64,000 bases of DNA from Lycocorax pyrrhopterus obiensis (lineage: Eukaryota; Chordata; Aves; Passeriformes; Paradisaeidae): contig JACSVZ010000008.1 in the NCBI GenBank assembly GCA_014706295.1, positions 1,178,001 through 1,242,000 on the forward strand, in the 5' to 3' direction. Below, one piece after another: positions 38,124 to 50,765 of the stretch. Both the position numbers and the translations under genes were made by a program. The notes under the pieces are model-generated. The model worked only from the letters and a program-made list of their open reading frames with translations, made no database searches and was not told where the DNA came from. Each line of letters opens with the position of its first letter. Position 1 is the stretch's first letter.

Positions 38124-38192
38124 AAACAGGGAATTACAAATCCAGGCATTTCTCCCCCAAACAGGGAATTACAAATCCAGGTATTTCTCCCC
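38124..38192. repeat. 35-bp tandem duplication
   Basis: The unit starting AAACAGGGAATTACAAATCC occurs at 38124-38158 and again at 38159-38192, with one C/T difference and one C fewer in the second copy. Confidence 0.95.
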
Positions 38193-39815
38193 AAGGTGCT
38201 TAACCAGGGGCTGAACAGTCCGGAGTTCCCCCAAACCCCCAAGCCCTTCTCACTACTCCAATCTCCTCTGTATTTCCTGCTTTGCTCCTTCACATTGCCC
38301 TTCCAGATTTTTCCTGTTTTAGAAGGATTACTGAAGTTTAGCCACTGCTTTGCACAACAGATGGCTTTTTTTTTGATTAATTCCAGTAATTTTGCTGTTG
38401 TTGCTCCTCACTGCTCTATTGCTGCCACACAACACTTTTCTGGTGTTATTAAGTTTTGCAGAAAGAGCAGTGGGGAGGAAATCCACAACTTAAGGAGTTG
38501 AAAATAAACCGAAAAACCCTCCAGCAAAATTAAAAACTCCAGAACATAATATTTTCTTTTCCATTAAAGTCCCATTTTTTGAAGTGCTGCAGAAAAGGCT
38601 CCCTCTTCTTTTTCTTCTTCTGTGACTTCATGGGTGAAGCTCTGACATGCAAAATAATTTTGTATTTTCCCTTTTGTAATGAGAAGGGGTAATTGATTGC
38701 CTAGGAGCCAGGACTGTGATAGCACTGCTGGTGGTGGAAGTGCTTGGAAAGAGGGCTGGGGTGTACCATCCGAGGTCTCTCCGATGGTTTGCCTGGGGTG
38801 GCCTTTCCAGGGAGTCCTGGGAAGTGCTCGGCTCCCTGGCCCTGCCCAGCATCACTCGGGCTGGAATGAAAAGGTCTTTGCTTGGACAAGGGAAATCTTC
38901 CTCAGACTTTTTCTCCTGCATTCCTAAATGAATACCCCAACTGTTCCTGGGTTATCTCAAGTTTTTACTGGTTGTAACTCAGAAAAAAACAAAAAGAAAT
39001 CCAATGTCTGAACATTTTCAAACAGCTCAAGGGTGCAGTGGCAGCAAGATGAACTTCCCATCTTGCTGAAGGTCCTGGCGCAGGAGGGAAGGATTTTGGA
39101 ATAGCTCAGTGGCAGTGACTGACTCGCCTCTTCCGCTGTAAAACTGTGTTTTGTACCTGAAACCCACGTGGATCCAGTGCTGGTGGGTTATTCTGCCATC
39201 TTTTAGCCAGCCAAGTGAGATGCCAGGGAGCTGCCTCTGGAAGCGCTGGCTGGTGCTGGAGTGGGACTCACTGGAGGGGTCAGGGCATCGTGGCTGGGTG
39301 CCTGTGACTGACACAGGTCAAAAACCCGCGTGGGGTTTGATGGTTTCGGTATTTTTGTACATTCTTCTCCAGAGGAGCTGTTTCCACAGGCCGTTTGTGA
39401 TTTCTCCAGGGTGTGAAGATGGAATTGGCAGCGTGTCCCTCCTCTGCCTGCAAGGGAACAAGGTGCCGCATGTCATTTTTGCCGCGGCCCAGCTGCCAGG
39501 GGCTGTGCCTGCGGGGCCCCTGCTGTGGCTGCAGCTGCACTCTCAGTGCTCTGTGTCTGTGTGTGACCCACACACCGCAGCCTGGGCTCTCCCTGGGGCT
39601 GTTTCCTCTGCTCTCCTCCTCTGCCTCACGCTGGAGCAGCGGGAGCTCACAAATCAGTGTCACTGGGAGCATTCCTGCTCTCCAAATCCCTGCTGGCTGC
39701 TGCTGTTTCACCCAGGCATGGCTGGGGGCAGAGAGCAGCTTTTGGTCCGTAGCTTTGCAGCATTTTCAGAGCCATTCCTGGCTTTTTTCAGTCACCAGCT
39801 GCAGACCAAAGTTAT

Positions 39816-40168
39816 GGGAATCATGGAATGTGCTGAGCTGGAAGGGACCCACAGGGATCATGGATCCAGCCCCTGTCCCTGCCCAGACCCCCCAACAACC
39901 CCACCCTGGGCATCCCTGGCAGCGCTGTCCAAACGCTCCTGGAGCTCTGGCAGCCTCGGGGCCGTGCCCATTCCCTGGGGAGCCTGGGCAGTGCCCAGCA
40001 CCCTCTGGGGGAAGAGCCTTGCCCTAAAACCCATCCCAATTCCCTGACACAGCTCCAGCCATTCCCTGGGTGCTGTCCGTGTCCCAGGGAGCAGAGATTG
40101 GAGCTGCCCTCAGGAGGAGCTGCAGCCCCCCATGAGTGTCCCCTCAGTCTCCCTCTGCTCCAGGGAGC
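39816..40168 (-). mobile_element. CR1 LINE fragment, type C
   Basis: GGGAATCATGGAATGTGCTG tail, CCCCAACAACCCCACCCTGG, AGCACCCTCTGGGGGAAGAG, and further body to CTCTGCTCCAGGGA. The longest type C copy here. Confidence 0.92.
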
Positions 40169-40371
40169 TCAGTAAGAGCTCCTTTGGTACTCCAAAGTTT
40201 TTTTGTCCATGGAATAAGCTGGGATAGGTTATCCTAACGAGGCTCCCAGCACTCCTGGTGCGGCAGGAACACCTCTGGCAGTGCCTGGGGGATGAGCCAG
40301 AGGTGCAGCCCCACACGAGTTGCTGTGACCTGAAGCCAGCACGGGGTAGTGCTCATTCCTTACCTCCTGGC

Positions 40372-40544
40372 TCTGGTTGCCCAGAGCAGCTGTGGCTGCC
40401 CCTGGATCCCTGGAAGTGTGCAAAGCCAGGCTGGACGGGGCTTGGAGCAGCCTGGGATAGTGGAAGGTGTGCCATGTTGGAATGTTGGAACAAGACAGGC
40501 TTTTAAAGTCCTTTTTAACCCAAACCCTTCTGGGATTCCACGAT
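40372..40544 (+). mobile_element. CR1 LINE 3' end, type A
   Basis: CTCTGGTTGCCCAGAGCAGC to the tail CTTCTGGGATTCCACGAT. Confidence 0.92.
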
Positions 40545-41596
40545 CAGTTTAGCTTTGAAGAATTCCGAATGTCAGACGGTGGCTGTGTCCTTACTCCTTC
40601 GCTCCCTGTGAGTTTTAGTGCCAAACCACAGACCCGGGGATATTTTTATGGCGCACGAGGCAGGAATTTACCCGGGAATGTGGTAGCCTTTGGTGGATCT
40701 CTTCCTGTGTGTATCTAAACTTGGAAAAGTGCTGGCAGGAGGACTTTGCATGATGGTGTTTCATTTGGGAGCAGCTTTCCAAGCAGTGATTCCTTACGGA
40801 GTGATGAAGGATGATCCCTTGGACTGGATTTCAGCCTCTTAAGCTCCTCTCCTGGCTCTCACTGCGGTTGCCTTTGGCACAGCCCCTCCTTCCTGGGCTG
40901 TTTTGATAAAATGAGATAATTTGTCAGTGTTTGTACAGCGCTTCAGGGACTTCAGTTTTCATGCTTTAGCAACTGGCTGAGGTGACTTCAGTCAAAAGTG
41001 GGTTTCTCTGAGGAGTATTAAACTAAATTTGTCTCATTAAGCCCAGCCTTTCTCTTGTTTTCCCAAAAATGATGCTGGCAACTGCAGCTTTATCTCCTCA
41101 CTGGTACAGGGCAATAATTGCTTTGTAAATGATACTTTTCCTCCCTTTAATGCCAGTTTCTTCATGGTTTCTGGGAGAAATCCTTCCTCTTCTCCACATA
41201 AAACCCTTCTCTGGTTCTACATGGAGCAGCCGCTCCTGTTCCAGTCCACAAACCTCTCCCAGCTGTTTCTGTCCTGGGGAATGCTCCTTCCTTCCCACCA
41301 AGGCAGATGAAATTGTGTTTTTTCAGATGTACAGGAGCCTTTCCCTGTTTTTTGAAGCTTCCCGCTGTCATTTGACCTTGGGAGGTATCCCAGAGAGGAA
41401 ATGAAGATGCCAAGTCCTTCTGATAAAGTTTGAGTGCATTTTAAATAATTCAAACTCCAGCGTTTGAGATGACAAGCTCATTTTTTATTGGCAATGAGAG
41501 TCCCATTGGCTAAAACCTTCCTTAAAAAGATGGTGGCGATGGAGCTGAGTGGGAAAAAGGTGATTTTCCATAAATGGGGCAAAGAGGATCTTTCAA

Positions 41597-41658
41597 GTTT
41601 GGTGGGGGGTTTTTTGTGGGTTTGTTTTTGGGTTTTGGGGTGGTTTTTTTGGTTTTTT
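41597..41658 (+). repeat. 62-nt pure G/T tract
   Basis: Every base on the + strand from 41597 to 41658 is G or T, with G-runs of 6, 3, 3 and 4 separated by T-rich loops. Low-complexity sequence with weak G-quadruplex potential. Confidence 0.85.
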
Positions 41659-42394
41659 AGTGTTTTCATTTTTAATCCATTAATTGCTTTTCAGAGTCAG
41701 AACCCAATATTTTGGGTTTGAAATACTTTTAAAGCCTCTGCCTTGATTTTGTTCCCAGTTGCTGCTAGTTTGAAACGCTTGTGGCCCTACATAAAAGGCT
41801 CCTGAGGGTGATGAAAGGGATTGTCTGCACAAATGTGGTTATTGTGTTGATAATTACGCTGTCATCAAAGCCTTTTCTCTCCTGAGCAGGCGTGAATTCA
41901 AGGTACACATCCAGAACTCCAGAACTCGTTGCTTTTCCCCTCCTGCTCCGTGCTCCGGGGAGGTTGTTGTTATTTGGGATGTCTCAGCGCTCATCTCAAA
42001 CCCTTCTTCTGTCACCAGACCCTACAGTGAAGGAACAGAACGGTGGGGCTGCAGAGTCTGGGGTTGAGGACAGGGCAACTCCCAGCCCTGGATTTGATTT
42101 TCCCTGGGCAAGAAAACAAAAAGCTCCTTTTCGGCCGTGGTGTCCTTCAAAATTCCGGTCACAAGGCTTTGTTTTGTTGTTCAGCACCCAAACAGGACCA
42201 TCCTGTCCCCATGGGAGCTCCTCTGGCTGCCTCAGCCTCTCTTGATGCCTCCTCTGGAGATCTCCATCCCCAAGGATAACACAGAGGGAGCACAAGATCC
42301 GCCCTTAGCCCTTGCCTGGCTCCTTGGGCCAGGAGATCCCACAGGAGATTTCAGGCATGTTGGGCTTTCCAGAAGGGCTTGTGGGGTGTTCAGT

Positions 42395-42586
42395 CAGAGA
42401 TTAGGAAATATTTCTTCATGGAAAACGTGGTCAGACATTGGAAGGGGCTGCCCAGGGAGGTGGTGGAGTCCCCATCCCTGGAACTGTTCAAAATCCGTGT
42501 GGCTGTGGCACCTGCGGATGTGGATTAGGGGTGGGCTTGGCAGTGCTGGTTGGACTCAGTGATCCCAGAGGGCTTTTCCTTTCTAA
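42395..42586 (+). mobile_element. CR1 LINE 3' fragment, type D
   Basis: TTAGGAAATATTTCTTCATG, GGGCTGCCCAGGGAGGTGGT, ending near GATCCCAGAGGGCTTTTCC. Older canonical type. Confidence 0.92.
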
Positions 42587-43950
42587 AGGACTCCACGGCG
42601 TGGTGAGGGCGTTTCTCCCATCTGAGCATCCCCCTGGATGAATTTCAAAGAGCTGAAGAAAATCCTGGGACCGTTTTGGCACCTTAAAACCATCCTGCAA
42701 TGGGATATTTTAGGGAGTGAATTTCTGTAGTTGGATCACCGATAATTCCCAGGAAGGGAGGATGGGGTAGGTAAGAAATCTTTATTAAAAATCCAGAGGG
42801 CTGAGATGATTTTCAACTCCTGGTTTTCAATTCCCAGGGCCTTCCCTAAGTGCCTGGATGCTTCATCACTGCGTAAAAATTTATAGGATTTAGCACTGTT
42901 GTAATGACAACATGATTTGTGCCTCCTCCGAAATGGAAGCAGCAATTTATTCCTTGGGAGAAGGGGGGAACCAAACAAACCAGGAAGAAAATAACAGAGT
43001 AAAGGCTGGAAATCATCTTTTCGTGTGTATCAGCCTCAAATAGATGGGTTTATAACAGGGTGTGATGTTCCAAGGGTGGTTTTGCCCTGCGACTTCCACA
43101 GGATCAGCTGGGGCTGCCGTTGGCTCAGCGGCTGGAAAAGCTGGGAAGCTCCGAGGGAAAAATGAAGCGGGGAAAAGCAGATCGCCACAACTATTTTTGT
43201 GAATTAACACAAGATTAATCCTCGAACCCTCTGTTTCAATGTTGGATTTCAAAGGCAGGAATAACACAGCCACCCCTGGGAAGCACCAAGAAACCCCTCA
43301 GCTTCCTCCTTCCGTAAATGTTTGTTTTTTGATGCCATTTATAAATGTGGTTATTCAAACAGAGGTAGACTTTTGCTGCCTTCATTTGAAACCTGCGGGG
43401 AATATTCAGTTTGGGGAATTTTGGGAGATCCATTTCTCCCAGAGAAAATGGAGCAACCCCAGCTGATTTGGTGCTTTACACCTTGGGTGACCTGGTTACC
43501 AAAAAATACGGAAGCAGCATCCTCTGAGCAGTTTTCCAAATCAGTAAACTGTAGGATTTTGTTGAGGAAATTCCATTTGTAAATATTTCTAACCCACATA
43601 ATTGCCATAAATCTGCTTTTTTTCTCTCTGCTGCAAGTTGGTGAGTTTGTATCAGTAGAGAAAATTGCCTCAAAATCATCCTTGGTCTCTGGTGTGGTCT
43701 GTGTCAAATGCCAAATTAGTGGAGAAACCTAATTATGTCTCTGCTCTAATTACATCAGCACAACTTCACATGTCCTCAGGAGCCAGCCTCCCACATCCCC
43801 TCCTCCGGGGCAAGTCTGGCAGCTTATCCAGGCTTTTGACACTGCCAGTGGGGATGGTAATTCCAGGAGATCTTTCACAGCTGGAGGTGTGAGGACAAAC
43901 GGTCCAACATTAGAAACAAGAAACACATAAAAAATCAGCTTTTAATTTGT

Positions 43951-44062
43951 CCCAGTGGAGCAGGTTGGGATGTCTGTGTCTGACAGAGCCGTGAGAGCTT
44001 GGGTGGGAACAGGATGGTCTCTAAGGTCCCCTCATCCCAAACCGTTCTGGGATGCTCTCACT
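43951..44062 (+). mobile_element. Diverged CR1 tail, type A
   Basis: GATGGTCTCTAAGGTCCCCT, then CATCCCAAACCGTTCTGGGA. The upstream part is barely recognisable. Confidence 0.7.
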
Positions 44063-45017
44063 GAACCCATCTAAAGCTGCCATCAACGTCAGACCTTTTA
44101 CTGATAACCCCCTATGTAAATATATTATTATATCTATTACAAATTTTCATTTATGTGATGATTTCCCAAGCTCCTGCAGGGTTCTCCTCTCCGCCGCCGC
44201 TGCAAACCCGAAGCACCCCTGGCTTGTTCAGCCAGCCCCAGGGGCAAATCTCACCTGGCTTTGACAGGTGTTAATATTTAGGAGAAGGGGAGAGAGGGGA
44301 ATGCACCTGGCATGGAAGTGAAGGAATCTCTGGGACGGAAAGGAGAAGGTGTCGGGAGAGGTTGCCAGGATCTGGATGAATTACCCAGCACTCAGTGATC
44401 TCTCAGCATTCCCTGAACTGGTTTGCGGAATTAACAGCAGCTTCAGATCAAAGTGGCTGCTTGAAATTAAGACAAATCTGGACTAAATATGCAAATAGGC
44501 TGGTGAGACTATTTGCATGTTACAACAGCTGGCGAGACCTTTGTGGGGGCACTTCAGTGATGCTCAGAAATTCCTGCACATCTGGAGGAGGGCGTTTGGC
44601 AGATGGTGTTGCTTAGGGCTTGGGAACAATTCCTGGCTAAAATAGTGGTTGTTTTATTTAATTCCCAGCTGAACCTGGCACGAAACAGAGTGTGGGATCA
44701 GCAGAGCGTGCTGAATGAACAAAGGAATTGGGGAAAAGGAGGGAGTACGGCATCCACACGGGGAGTGTGGGAAGTCTGGCACTTGAGCCACAGCACTTGG
44801 GTAAATTCCAAAGCAAAGCCAGCCCGTGGCTCAGGCAGGTGCCACCTTTGGAGTTCAATAATTAGATTTAATTAGAAATCCAGGGTTTTATGGTCAGTTG
44901 TTAGTGCCGCTCCTGGGAATAGGATGGGGAGGAGTTTCTGTAGCCAAAGGAAAAATGGAGTGGCCAAACTTCTTGTATGACCTCCACACCCCCAAAAACC
45001 TTCCATCTCCAAAGTAA

Positions 45018-45140
45018 TTCATGGAATCATGGAATATCCTAAGCTGGGAGGGACCCACAGGGATCACCAGTCCAACTCCTGGCCTTGCACAGGCACCCCA
45101 ACACCCCCACCCTGTGCATCCCTGGGAGCAGCGTCCAAAC
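45018..45140 (-). mobile_element. CR1 LINE 3' end, type C
   Basis: TTCATGGAATCATGGAATAT, GGGACCCACAGGGATCAC, ACCCTGTGCATCCCTGGGAG. Confidence 0.92.
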
Positions 45141-47279
45141 TTCATTCCCCTGGATCTGATTAACCAGGAGCATTGCAAACCAAGGGGATGAACTATTTTA
45201 GCTTTCAAGTGCATATTCTGTCACCCTTTCAACATCTTTGTTCCTGGAAAATGACTTTGCAGGGTTATCCTGCTTTCCAGAGCCAGTAGCAATGAAAACA
45301 TTCCTCGTGCAAGGCTGAAGATCCCTTGCCTTTCATTGGGAAAGCAGGACGTGCCAGTGGAACTTTTAATTTCCTGTGCTAGTACCAAACTCCATCTGTC
45401 ATTTGTTGGGTTTGGGTTTTCCGGGGACTTGGTGAGATTTTTAGGGACTGGGTGAAGTTTTTTAGTTGAGCACCACATGAAATTCCCTGTTTAATTGATT
45501 AAAGGAGTGTGATGCACGTGAAGACATTTGAATATTCATGAGCCTTTAATTACAAATCACGGCCCAGCTTTGTAGCTCGCCATTAAATGAGAGGTTAAAG
45601 GTATGAATGGTAGAAATTGGCAAAACAATGTTTTATTATTCTTGTGAAAGAACAGCTACACCTGATTCACGGATAATATTTCTAACTTAAATATGTATAA
45701 CTTAACTAGGAGTGGACTGGGATAGAAAAATAATATGAGATAAAGGCTAAAATTAGAAATACACTCCCTTATGGTAAAATTGCTCTTCCATTTTAGGCTG
45801 TCTGTCTTTTCTGCCCATGGCAGGGCTTTTCCCTGTTATTTTCCTTTCTCCTTTTGGCAAACACAGGTGGCTTGCACCTTGTGGGGTTTGAGTACAAAGC
45901 CTCTTCCCCGAGTGCCTTATCAGGCAGGCCCATCCCTGCTTTCCTTGCTCTTAGTTCCTGTCTCACATCCCGGGCTTCATTTTGGGTCAGGATTTTGGTT
46001 TGTCAGAGAAGAAAGCAAGGATTACAGGGAAGAGAAGCCCGTGAATCCTTTTAGCCGTGGGAAGGTGTGTCCTTTTGGGGCAGGAGTGGGATAACCCAGG
46101 GACAGGCTTTTCCCGTTATCTCCACAAGAACCTGGGGGTGGGATCCTTCCTCCCATTATCTCTTCCTCGGGATGCAGCATCCCTGTACAGGCACCCTCTG
46201 AGCTCCTGTTCACAGCTTCACAGGTCCTGGAAAGTGCATCTTAATTCCAACTTGGACAAAAGCAGAGGGAATAAGAACTCCAATGCAATTTCTTCTCCCC
46301 TTTGGGAGTTGGGAATGGGAGCTGCTGGAACTCCTGCTTCTCCTGGCCAGCTCTAAATGAGATTTCCCTCCTCCAGCCCTGATTTTTTGACAAAAACTGA
46401 TGTCAGTTCTCTTCAGACATTGCCGGGAATGGCCAATGTCACAGCAATCCCTGCGTGTGAGCTGCCCCGCTGGGTGTTTTTGGGCTAGTGAGGTGTGAAA
46501 GGGCTGGGCCAGGCGTTTCCCACCCCGATGTGCCCCTGTCCCTGCCGGGCTGTGCTGCCCATCCCACGGGAGGAGCACTCCACTCCAGCTTCCCTTTCCC
46601 CTCGCCCTCCCCGGGAGCTCAAGCACCACTCCAGCTCCGTGTGGAGCTCTCCTTCAGGGATGAAGTGGCCTTGATCCTGGAGAGGATTAAGTTCCAGGGG
46701 ACCCAAAGGAATTTAACTCCTGAGGATGATGGGGCAGGGCTCAAAACGTCCTGGATGAGCACCCTGCTCCTTGCAGGCTTTGCAGAGACCTCCTCGTCTC
46801 TGTTTTGATGTTCTGGTCTGGCACAAGTTTCTCTGTCAAAGAGATTTTCTCCCTAGGCCTGGCTGCCTGGAGCTCTTCCCTCTTCTCAATCCATCAGTTA
46901 ATCCCTGCACTTTGAGGTGTGATATTCAGCGGGCAGATGGAAGCAGCAGGAAGATGAGAAGGCCCTTGGAATTCTTGGAGGAAGGCCTTGGAGCCTGCCT
47001 TAGGGACAGGGGTGGCCGTGGGTTGTGCCGTGGTTATTTTGCTGTAGCAGGAGTGTGGAATTTGAGAGCAGGGGCTGCAATCCCAGGTGGGGTCACAGCA
47101 GAGGTCGAGCAGTTAGAGAAGGAAAAACCCCTTCTGTTTATAAATCAGGTAGACATGGAAATATTTTATGGGGCTTTTTCTCACTGGGGTGGTAAAATTT
47201 ATTTTCTTGGATTTGGAATGGCAAAGAAACCAACCCTAAGCCACTGCTTTGGGGTGACTTTGGGGTAGTTTTGATACAG

Positions 47280-47660
47280 AGGAGCTGGGAAAGGGGCTCA
47301 GCCTGGAGCAAAGGAGGCTCAGGGGGGACCTTGTGGCTCTGCACAACTCCCTGACAGGAGGGGGCAGCCGGGGGGGGTCGGGCTCTGCTCCCAGGGAACA
47401 GGGACAGGACAAGGGGAAACGGCCTCAGGCTGGGCCAGGGGAGGCTCAGGTTGGACAGCAGCAGGAATTTCTGCATGGAAAGGGTGCTCAGGCCTTGGAA
47501 CAGGGTGTCCAGGGCAGTGTGGAGTCCCCACCCTTGGAGGTGTTCAGAAGATGTGTGGATGTGGCACTTGGGGACAGTGGTGGCCTTGGCAGTGCTGGGT
47601 CAGTTGCTGATGGCCTTGGAGGGCTTTTCCAGCCTCAGCAATTCCGTGATCCTTGGATTC
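47280..47660 (+). mobile_element. CR1 LINE fragment, type B, 8-G form
   Basis: GGAGCTGGGAAAGGGGCTCA to the tail CAATTCCGTGATCC. The GCCG(G) tract before TCGGG has one more G than the copies near 19960 and 33775, which shifts the ORF phase. Confidence 0.95.
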
Positions 47661-48393
47661 CGTGGTGGCTGTGGGTGAGCTCTGATCGCCTGCCCGGCTT
47701 CTGCCCCCGCCTGGGTCGGACACAGCACCACGCACGGATCGATCCGGCATTTTTCCTTTTCCCAACGTGAACTCCCTGAGGGAAGGCAGCTGAGCAGCGG
47801 GAGCCGTTTGTCACCGCGGGATGATGTGGAGATGAGTTGATCTGCCAAGGGAGGTGACTCAAACCAACCTCATCCCTCCTGTGATGTCCTTTGTGCTGGG
47901 ACATCGTTTGCATTCCGAACGCCACCGGGCTGAGGAGGCCGGGACAGAAACGGGATGTGGTGAATCCATTAAACGGCAGCTCTGGCCACAGCTGCCAGGG
48001 ATTGATGAGCACTTAAGGGCAGGGCTCCTGTGGGAAGCTGCAGCTTGCTGGGAATGCTCAGGAGCTCATCTGTTCTGGGGCTGTCTCCTCACGGGGATGG
48101 GAATGGGTTATTTCCCCTCCGGATGCTGTTTATCCACAAACAGCCATAGTTAAGGATTGCTTCTCCCAGGAAGCAAACTCAAGGAGGAGTTTCAGCATGA
48201 AAATGTGCTGGTGCTGTTGTAGGAATTATTAATGCATCTCAGTCTGGATGGGGCATTATCCCTGTTTTTTCCATGATCGTGGGATGCAGTGCCTTTCCCT
48301 GTTGGAGGGACCAACACCAAAGTTAGGGGATCTTTGTGGGTTTCCCACGAGTGCCAGGGCGGTGATTCCTGAAGGAGATCAGCAGAATGATCA

Positions 48394-48592
48394 GGAGGTG
48401 GGCAGGCCCTGGCACAGGGTGCCCAGAGAAGCTGTGGCTGCCCCTGGATCCCTGGCAGTGCCCAAGGCCAGGTTGGACATTGGGGCTTGGAGCAGCCTGG
48501 GACAGTGGGAGGTGTCCCTGCCATGGCAGGGGTGGCACTGGATGGGCTTTGAGGTCCCTCCCAACCCAAACCTGGCATTCTGTGGTTCTGTG
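48394..48592 (+). mobile_element. CR1 LINE 3' end, type A
   Basis: GGAGGTGGGCAGGCCCTGGC to CTGGCATTCTGTGGTTCTGTG. Confidence 0.94.
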
Positions 48593-49670
48593 AATGTGGT
48601 GTTGACCAAATTCCTACAACCCCCCAAATTTCAATAGTAACAAGCAGCAAATGGAGCTGGCCGTGACTCCCCATCCTAAACCTCAGCCTGGAATGAGGGG
48701 AACACGCTGCCTTGCAGTGTTTCTTGGTTCTTCAAACAGCTTTAGAAATGCTTTGACAATATTTGCTCTAAATTAGAGCCTTAAATGATTTGGACCATGA
48801 GACAAATTTAATTTAGGGGTTTTTTTTTCCCCTCCCAAGTTGCTTTATCCTAACAAGTTCTAGCAGTGCATGAAGGGTTTTTCATTCACGTGACACTTTT
48901 CTGTTTCATCGAGTGCTTTGCTCCCGCTCTGCTGGTGCCGGCAGCAATCCTGAAATGTGCCAATAATGGTGTTTTATCCGAGTAATGAAAAGCAGATGAA
49001 CAAAGGGGCTTGTGCCGGACACGGATCCAGGCAGTGGCAAAGGGGTCGGGGTGGTACCGGTGCCTTTTGTTGTCCTGGCACCACCACTAGAACAGGCTTT
49101 GTGTTCCTCTAAACATGTGCTGGTTGGGAATCAAAATAACCTGGAGGTCCCTGGGCCTTATGAATTCGCACCTGCCCCAAAATTAAACTCACAATTAATT
49201 AATTAAACACCCCACTCAACTCCGGTTCATTGCCAGAAGAATGGTTTGATAGTCGGTGCAGTGTGGTTGTTGAAGAGCTGACTTCTGACGTGTACAAGAA
49301 GCTCTGCACGTGGGCTCCCAGAAGAAAATGTGGCATTGTAATAAATCCAGGAGAAATCCTTCTCCCTGCCTGAAGGGAAGCCAGTGGCATGGATGGGATC
49401 CTGTGACTCGGCCAGATGCTGTCTGCAGGAATACATAGCACCTCTCCCGCAGAATTCCCCCAAAATGGACTTTTCTTTGATTTGGTGGGATTTTCAGGGG
49501 AATAATGGGGCTGCTTCAGCCCTTACTTTCTTGCTGTCTGTAGCCAAGCCCTCTTGTGGAGTCTGAAATTCAGGGGAAAGTGGGTTTAGAAATAGAGATG
49601 GGAATGCAAAATTTACTTTTTGGCTCATGGAAAATGCAACAGAAAGGGTTTTGTTAAATGATCCCCAAAC

Positions 49671-49802
49671 AGGGGAGAACTGGGATTGTGCACCAGGAGA
49701 AGGGAAGGCTCCAGGGAGACCTCAGAGGCCCTTCCAGGGCCTAAAGGGGCTCCAGGAGAGGGACTTGGGACAAGGCATGGAGGGACAGGACTGGGGGAAT
49801 GA
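49671..49802 (+). mobile_element. CR1 LINE body fragment, type A, no 3' end
   Basis: GGGGAGAACTGGGATTGTGC, CCTAAAGGGGCTCCAGGAGA, GGACTTGGGACAAGGCATGG. It stops before the usual GGGAAGGAATTGTTCC. The opposite-strand CR1 at 49881 follows 80 bp later. Confidence 0.85.
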
Positions 49803-49880
49803 TGGCTTAGATGCAGGATGTGACCTCTTGGGCTCGAGTGCTCCTTGTCACTTCTTTCTCTTTTTAAATTCCAAAAATAC

Positions 49881-50166
49881 ATAGAATCTAAGAATCATTT
49901 AGGCTGGAAAGAACTTCAGATCATTGAATCCAACCCTCCCCCAGCACTGCCAAGGCCACCACTGACCCATGTCCCCAAGTGCCACGTCCCCATGGCTTTT
50001 AAACCCCTCCAGGGATGAGGACTCCACCACTGCCCGGGGCAGCTGTGCCAGGGCTGGACAGCCCTTTCCAGGAGAAATTTCCTGAATATCCAACCTCAAC
50101 CCGCCCTGGCACAACTGAGGCTGTTCCTCTTGTCCTCTCCCTTGTTCCCTGGGAGAACAGGGTGAG
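49881..50166 (-). mobile_element. CR1 LINE fragment, type D
   Basis: ATAGAATCTAAGAATCATTT tail, TCCAACCCTCCCCCAGCACT, GGAGAAATTTCCTGAATATC. It ends near CCCTGGGAGAACAGG. Confidence 0.92.
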
Positions 50167-50280
50167 AGCACAGACTGCTCTCCAGGCAACACATCCACGT
50201 TCCTTCAGAAGCTTCCCCAAAACTCCTCGAGGTCTATCATTTCCCAGAGGGATTTTGAGTTTTCCTCCCATTTCTGGGGC

Positions 50281-50650
50281 AACGTTTGTTTGTGCAGTTG
50301 CTCGTTTCCCCGTCCTGCAGCCTAACCCTAACCTCTGGCAGCTCCGTGTCTGTAAGGCCCAAACGCCGGGGAGGCGCCGCAATCGCTGCCGTTCCCCGCT
50401 TCGTATCCACGTTCCAGCCCGTTCCCTCGGAGAGCAGCAGCTCGCTGAGCGCACAGACGGGCGCCAGCATCGTTAGTGGTGGAGCTGCCGCCTAATTAAC
50501 GATGCCTTTGGCTCCGGGAACAGGGGCAGGCCTTGGAGTGTCGGTGTTGGTGCCGCTCGGCCTTGCTGGAGGAGCAGCCGGTTCGTCCTGGAGGGGATGG
50601 GCAGCAGAACGGGGACGATGGTGGGGCCGTCCTGGCACTGCATCATCAGC
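50281..50650. promoter_or_regulatory. CpG-island-like stretch in the intron
   Basis: I count 32 CpG in these 370 bp at about 60% GC, which is close to the number expected without CpG depletion. Surrounding intron is strongly depleted. It is not CR1; it lies between CR1 copies at 49881-50166 and 50766-51102. A short telomere-like CCTAACCCTAACC sits at 50321-50333. Whether it is a promoter or enhancer, or just a GC-rich insertion, cannot be told from sequence. Confidence 0.6.
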
Positions 50651-50765
50651 GGGGCTCAGGGGTGACTCCAGCACTGCAGGACAAGGGCTGCTTTGTGCAC
50701 ATCTGGTTTGCTTTCCCCTTCCCACAACGGGCTCTTCATATCCCGGGAAATCTCCAGGGGCGGAC

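Noticed and set aside
37297..38214. 305-codon plus-strand ORF
   Set aside because: Almost all of it is the antisense of a type A CR1 copy. Similar Pro/Ser-rich frames recur in every such copy.
39151..40047. 298-codon plus-strand ORF in a GC-rich stretch
   Set aside because: The last third is type C CR1 and the rest matches no family I know. High GC alone makes stops rare. No exon-like borders were evident.
50321..50333. Telomere-like CCTAACCCTAACC
   Set aside because: Only about two TTAGGG-type units, too short to call an interstitial telomere. Kept only as a note to the CpG stretch.
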